Assembly: GCA_018714665.1 (NCBI GenBank)
Contig: DVNA01000159.1
Span: forward strand, 1 to 7,135
Length of the DNA stretch: 7,135 nucleotides
Reading direction: 5' to 3'
Source of the DNA: Candidatus Gallibacteroides avistercoris
GTDB lineage: Bacteria; Bacteroidota; Bacteroidia; Bacteroidales; CHK158-818
Below, piece after piece: positions 4,099 to 7,135 of this stretch. The notes beneath the pieces are model-generated. The model searched no databases, was not told the origin of the DNA, and saw nothing but the letters and a program-made list of their open reading frames with translations. The translations under genes and the position numbers were made by a program. The first letter of the stretch is position 1, and each line of letters starts with the position of its first letter.

Positions 4099-6429
4099 GG
4101 AAAAAAGTTAAAACATTTTTTTGTCTGTTTCCTGTTGTCGATAGGACATTTGTCGGCACAAACAGCAGATGTGGTCGATTATATCAGCCCTATTATAGGA
4201 GCCTCTACCTCTACTGAGGCGGGAAAAAGCGGACATGGATTGGGAAAGACATTCCCGGGTTGTGCTACTCCGTTTGGGTTGGTACAGTTGAGTCCGGACA
4301 CGGAAACTTCCGGCGATAACGGACCAGGCTATTCGTGGCATCATAAAACCATCGAAGGATTCAGTTTTATCCACATGAGCGGTATCGGTTGGTATGGCGA
4401 TTTCGGGAACTTTCTGGTAACCCCTACCACCGGCCCTTTGCGCGTATGGAAAGGACGGGCAGAGAATCCCGAACAGGGATACCGTTCGCGCTACTCGCAC
4501 GATACCGAAGTAGCTCAGGCCGGCTACTATGCTGTCCGTTTGGACGATTACGACGTGAAGGTTGAATTGTCGTCTATGCCGCGGGCCGGTATCATGCGCA
4601 TGACCTATCCCCAAAGCGATACATCCCGCATCCAGATTGATTTGGCCCGCCGTATCGGAGGAACTGCATCTGAACAATACATCCGAAAAGTTGACGACAA
4701 TACCTTGGTCGGTTGGATGAAATGTACACCCGACGGAGGCGGTTGGGGTCATGGCGACGGCAATGTCAGCTATACCGTCTATTTTTACTGCCAGATCGAC
4801 CGGCCGTTAAACAATATCGGGATATGGAGTGCCGATATTCCCGAAGATGCCAATCGCCGGGGAGGTGGTGCTGTTAACCGGCCCGAATACCAACAGCTTA
4901 TAAAAGATGCACGGGTTGAGAGGGGAGTCTCAGAAAAGCAGGGAAAACATATCGGTTTCTTTGTCGAGTTCCCTACATCCGAAGGAGAGCAGGTGTTGTT
5001 GAAAAGCGGTATCTCGTTTGTTAGCATAGAGGGGGCCAAGAAGAATCTGGAACACGACATTCCGCATTGGGACTTTGATAAGGTGCGCCAAGAGAATCGT
5101 GCCTTGTGGCGTCAGGCCTTGTCCGGAATACGGGTAGACGGGGCTACCGAAAAAGACAAACGTATCTTTTATACGGCCTTGTATCATACGATGATAGATC
5201 CTCGCAGTACCAGCGATATAGACGGTAGTTATGTAGGGGCGGACAATAAAATATATAAAACCGAGAATTTTACTTATCGTACTATTTTTAGCGGATGGGA
5301 TGTATTCCGCAGTCAGTTCCCGTTGCAGACCATCATCAATCCGTCGTTGGTAAACGATGAGATCAATTCGCTCATCAGCATTGCCGAAAAAAGTGGGAAA
5401 GGGTATTTCCCCCGTTGGGAGATTATGAACTCCTATTCCGGCTGTATGATAGGGAATCCGGCCGTTTCGGTATTAGTGGATGCCTACAACAAAAACATCC
5501 GGAATTACGATACGGAAAAAGCCTATCAATATGCAGTCAATTCAGTAGAAAAGTTCGGGAATGGGACTTTGGGGTATCGTCCCGGGTCTATATCCGAAAC
5601 GTTGGAGTATGCCTATTTCGATTGGTGTGTAGCCAAACTCTCCGAGTTGATGGGCAAGAAAGAGCAGGCACGTACCTATTATGAAAAATCGAAAAACTAC
5701 CGGAACATCTGGAACGATGAGGTAGGCTGGTTCAGAGGCCGGAAAGAGGATGGAACCTGGATGAACTGGCGCGACCGGCTGGACCACGGACATTGTTGCG
5801 TAGAATCCAATCCCTATCAGCAGGGATGGTTTGTGCCGCACGATGTGTATGGTTTGGTTGAGATCATGGGGAAAGAGAAGTTTGAAGAAGATCTGGTGGC
5901 GTTTTTTGACAATGCTCCCGCCGATTTCCTGTGGAACGATTATTACAATCATCCCAACGAACCGGTTCATCAGGTACCGTTTATGTTCAATTACATCGGG
6001 AAACCCTATTTGACGCAAAAGTGGACGCGGGCTATTTGCGAGTCGGCGTACGGAGACGATGTGTTGGGATTATGCGGTAACGAAGATGTCGGTCAGATGT
6101 CGGCGTGGTATATCCTGGCTTCTATCGGTATCCATCCCGTTTGTCCGGGCGACAACGTATATCTGCTTACCAGCCCGGTATTTTCAAAAGTATCCATCCG
6201 GTTAGACAACAATTACTATCCCGGTAAAGAATTTACCGTTGTAGCACATAACAACAGCAAAGAAAACAAATACATACAACAAGTCAAGTTGAATGGTAAA
6301 ACGTTGAAACGTTCGTGGATAAAACACGAAGAGATTGCAAAGGGAGGGAAACTCGAATTTTTTATGGGACCTCAACCCAATACTTCGTGGGGCAGTCAGC
6401 CGAAAAATTATCCCCCTAACTTTAAATAA
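4096..6429 (+). CDS. Secreted GH92 family exo-alpha-mannosidase, 777 aa
   Basis: GH92 enzymes are Ca-dependent inverting exo-alpha-mannosidases that trim mannose from N-glycans or yeast mannan. A signal peptide (1-21, cleavage near LSA-QT) directs export. The N-terminal beta-sandwich shows GLGKTFPGCATPFGLVQLSP (48-67), the conserved Pro-Gly-x-x-x-Pro-Phe-Gly element, and IEGFSFIHMSGIG (86-98). The (alpha/alpha)6 domain shows FSGWDVFRSQFPL (398-410), SGCMIGNPAV (448-457), VESNPYQQGWFVPHD (569-583), NEPVHQVPFMFNYIGKPYLT (621-640) and GNEDVGQMSAWY (661-672). Glu570 occupies the position of the catalytic acid, which is replaced by Gln in the mannose-phosphate-removing type, and the acidic pair Glu663-Asp664 lies in the catalytic-base motif. 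Length is normal for the family. Gln626 stands where I expect a second His (usually NEPVHHVP). It is coupled to the upstream propeller gene and followed after 26 bp by an NPCBM protein. Linkage specificity cannot be read from the sequence. Confidence 0.93.
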   Translation: MGKKLKHFFVCFLLSIGHLSAQTADVVDYISPIIGASTSTEAGKSGHGLGKTFPGCATPFGLVQLSPDTETSGDNGPGYSWHHKTIEGFSFIHMSGIGWYGDFGNFLVTPTTGPLRVWKGRAENPEQGYRSRYSHDTEVAQAGYYAVRLDDYDVKVELSSMPRAGIMRMTYPQSDTSRIQIDLARRIGGTASEQYIRKVDDNTLVGWMKCTPDGGGWGHGDGNVSYTVYFYCQIDRPLNNIGIWSADIPEDANRRGGGAVNRPEYQQLIKDARVERGVSEKQGKHIGFFVEFPTSEGEQVLLKSGISFVSIEGAKKNLEHDIPHWDFDKVRQENRALWRQALSGIRVDGATEKDKRIFYTALYHTMIDPRSTSDIDGSYVGADNKIYKTENFTYRTIFSGWDVFRSQFPLQTIINPSLVNDEINSLISIAEKSGKGYFPRWEIMNSYSGCMIGNPAVSVLVDAYNKNIRNYDTEKAYQYAVNSVEKFGNGTLGYRPGSISETLEYAYFDWCVAKLSELMGKKEQARTYYEKSKNYRNIWNDEVGWFRGRKEDGTWMNWRDRLDHGHCCVESNPYQQGWFVPHDVYGLVEIMGKEKFEEDLVAFFDNAPADFLWNDYYNHPNEPVHQVPFMFNYIGKPYLTQKWTRAICESAYGDDVLGLCGNEDVGQMSAWYILASIGIHPVCPGDNVYLLTSPVFSKVSIRLDNNYYPGKEFTVVAHNNSKENKYIQQVKLNGKTLKRSWIKHEEIAKGGKLEFFMGPQPNTSWGSQPKNYPPNFK

Positions 6430-6455
6430 ACAAAACACAAATAACTATATAGACA

Positions 6456-7135
6456 ATGGAAAGACGCAGACAACTTTATTTATTGGCGCTTTGCCTGCTG
6501 TTGGCAGGAAGCGCGTGGGCAGTTTCCCCCCAGACGTCGCGGGTCAAAACATGGATAGAGGCGGTGGCGGACTATAAAGCCGGATTGAATAATAACAAGT
6601 CTGATTTACCGTATCAAACCGAAGTTGTAAAGGCTCGTTCCCAGGCAAAGAAAATTTCGTTGGATATAACAGGTGTAGAGAACATCATTTTATATACCTG
6701 GGGAAGTGAAGATGGCAACGATTTTGACCATGCAGTTTGGGCAGACGCCAGTTTCGTAGCAAAAGACGGATCGTATGTTTGGTTGAACGATATCAAACCT
6801 TTGTATAAAAAATCGGGATGGGACGGTATTGATTTGCTGTATGACAAGAATGTGAATGGAAACAAAGTGTCAATCAATGGAAAATCCTATACCCATACCG
6901 TATGGGCACACGCACACGGAATGATGATTGTGCCGTTGAATAAAAAATTTGTTCGCTTTGAATCGGAAGTGGGGATTGATGACGTATCCCCCTCGGGAAC
7001 CGTTATCTTTAAAGTGTTGAATTGTCCGCCACTTGAAACGGTCGAAGCCTTGAAAGCACAATATCCGCAGGAGTTGTCAGATTTTGCCACTTTTGCAGGA
7101 ACCGATATTTCGTTGTGGCTGATTTCCGATGATGC
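6456..7135 (+). CDS. Exported NPCBM-domain (carbohydrate-binding) protein, N-terminal part, 3' truncated
   Basis: The frame is open from ATG 6456 to the window edge, giving 226 full codons. Residues 1-22 are a signal peptide (MERRR, a Leu-rich core, cleavage after SAWA). Residues 67-101 (ISLDITGVENIILY, then GNDFDHAVWADASF) and 108-188 (VWLNDIKPL, AHAHGMMIVPLN, FVRFESEVGIDD, GTVIFKVL) match the two halves of an NPCBM/NEW2 jelly-roll domain, which attaches sugar-active enzymes to glycans. The half that normally ends the domain precedes the half that normally begins it. After residue 190 a new segment starts (LETVEALKAQYPQELSDF, then GTDISLWL), probably leading to a catalytic domain beyond the window that cannot be identified. 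It lies 26 bp after the GH92 stop, so it probably belongs to the same transcript and glycan-degrading set. Confidence 0.75.
   Translation, partial: MERRRQLYLLALCLLLAGSAWAVSPQTSRVKTWIEAVADYKAGLNNNKSDLPYQTEVVKARSQAKKISLDITGVENIILYTWGSEDGNDFDHAVWADASFVAKDGSYVWLNDIKPLYKKSGWDGIDLLYDKNVNGNKVSINGKSYTHTVWAHAHGMMIVPLNKKFVRFESEVGIDDVSPSGTVIFKVLNCPPLETVEALKAQYPQELSDFATFAGTDISLWLISDD

Noticed and set aside
4108..4752. Minus-strand open frame (214 codons) opposite the 5' part of GH92
   Set aside because: Low-complexity, Arg/Ser-rich translation without domain character, wholly inside a well-supported GH92 gene.
5542..6018. Minus-strand open frame (158 codons) with hydrophobic stretches opposite GH92
   Set aside because: The hydrophobic runs arise from the complement of GH92 codons; there is no start context and it sits entirely opposite the catalytic domain coding sequence.
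6335..6577. Plus-strand open frame spanning the GH92/NPCBM junction
   Set aside because: It overlaps the 3' end of GH92 and the signal peptide of the next gene in a different frame, with no domain-like sequence.
1..7135. CRISPR arrays, tRNA or rRNA genes, insertion sequences or attachment sites
   Set aside because: No spaced direct repeats, tRNA-like cloverleaf, transposase or terminal inverted repeats were seen; nearly all of the window is accounted for by coding sequence.

Overview
The window looks like a chromosomal stretch of a Bacteroidales gut-type bacterium. The grounds are a GH92 exo-mannosidase and an NPCBM-domain protein with export signals, start codons preceded by A-rich leaders rather than strong Shine-Dalgarno sites, and tightly packed same-strand genes. 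Genus cannot be decided from the sequence. All supported genes are on the + strand, and the first and last run off the window.

Block 1 (1-3123) is a cytoplasmic carbon-catabolism cassette: the tail of a cupin-type sugar isomerase resembling the D-lyxose/D-mannose isomerase family (1-177); a minimal vicinal-oxygen-chelate (VOC) protein that keeps a His/Glu/His/Glu metal set (183-500); DhaK (538-1548) and DhaL (1611-2225), the two halves of a dihydroxyacetone-type kinase; and a class I aldolase/thiolase very close to LsrF of the AI-2 degradation pathway (2245-3123). The order isomerase, VOC protein, kinase, lyase reads as a pathway in which a sugar or dicarbonyl is isomerised, phosphorylated on a terminal hydroxyl and cleaved to a triose phosphate. 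No DhaM, LsrK, LsrG or transporter lies in the window, so donor and substrate are open.

Block 2 (3185-7135) encodes exported proteins: a beta-propeller protein (3185-4096), a GH92 alpha-mannosidase whose ATG overlaps the propeller stop codon (4096-6429), and the N-terminal part of a secreted protein with NPCBM-like carbohydrate-binding sequence (6456 onward). A hairpin followed by an interrupted T-rich tract (3132-3167) separates the blocks and may terminate or attenuate transcription. A second perfect 12-bp inverted repeat sits between dhaK and dhaL.

Inference: exported GH92 and NPCBM proteins release a sugar, perhaps mannose, and the intracellular cassette catabolises it. One possible route is mannose to fructose (cupin isomerase), to fructose 1-phosphate (DhaK/L), to DHAP plus glyceraldehyde (LsrF-like lyase). 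A competing idea is degradation of an AI-2-like dicarbonyl, with the VOC protein and DhaK/L standing in for LsrG and LsrK. The sequence alone cannot choose between these.
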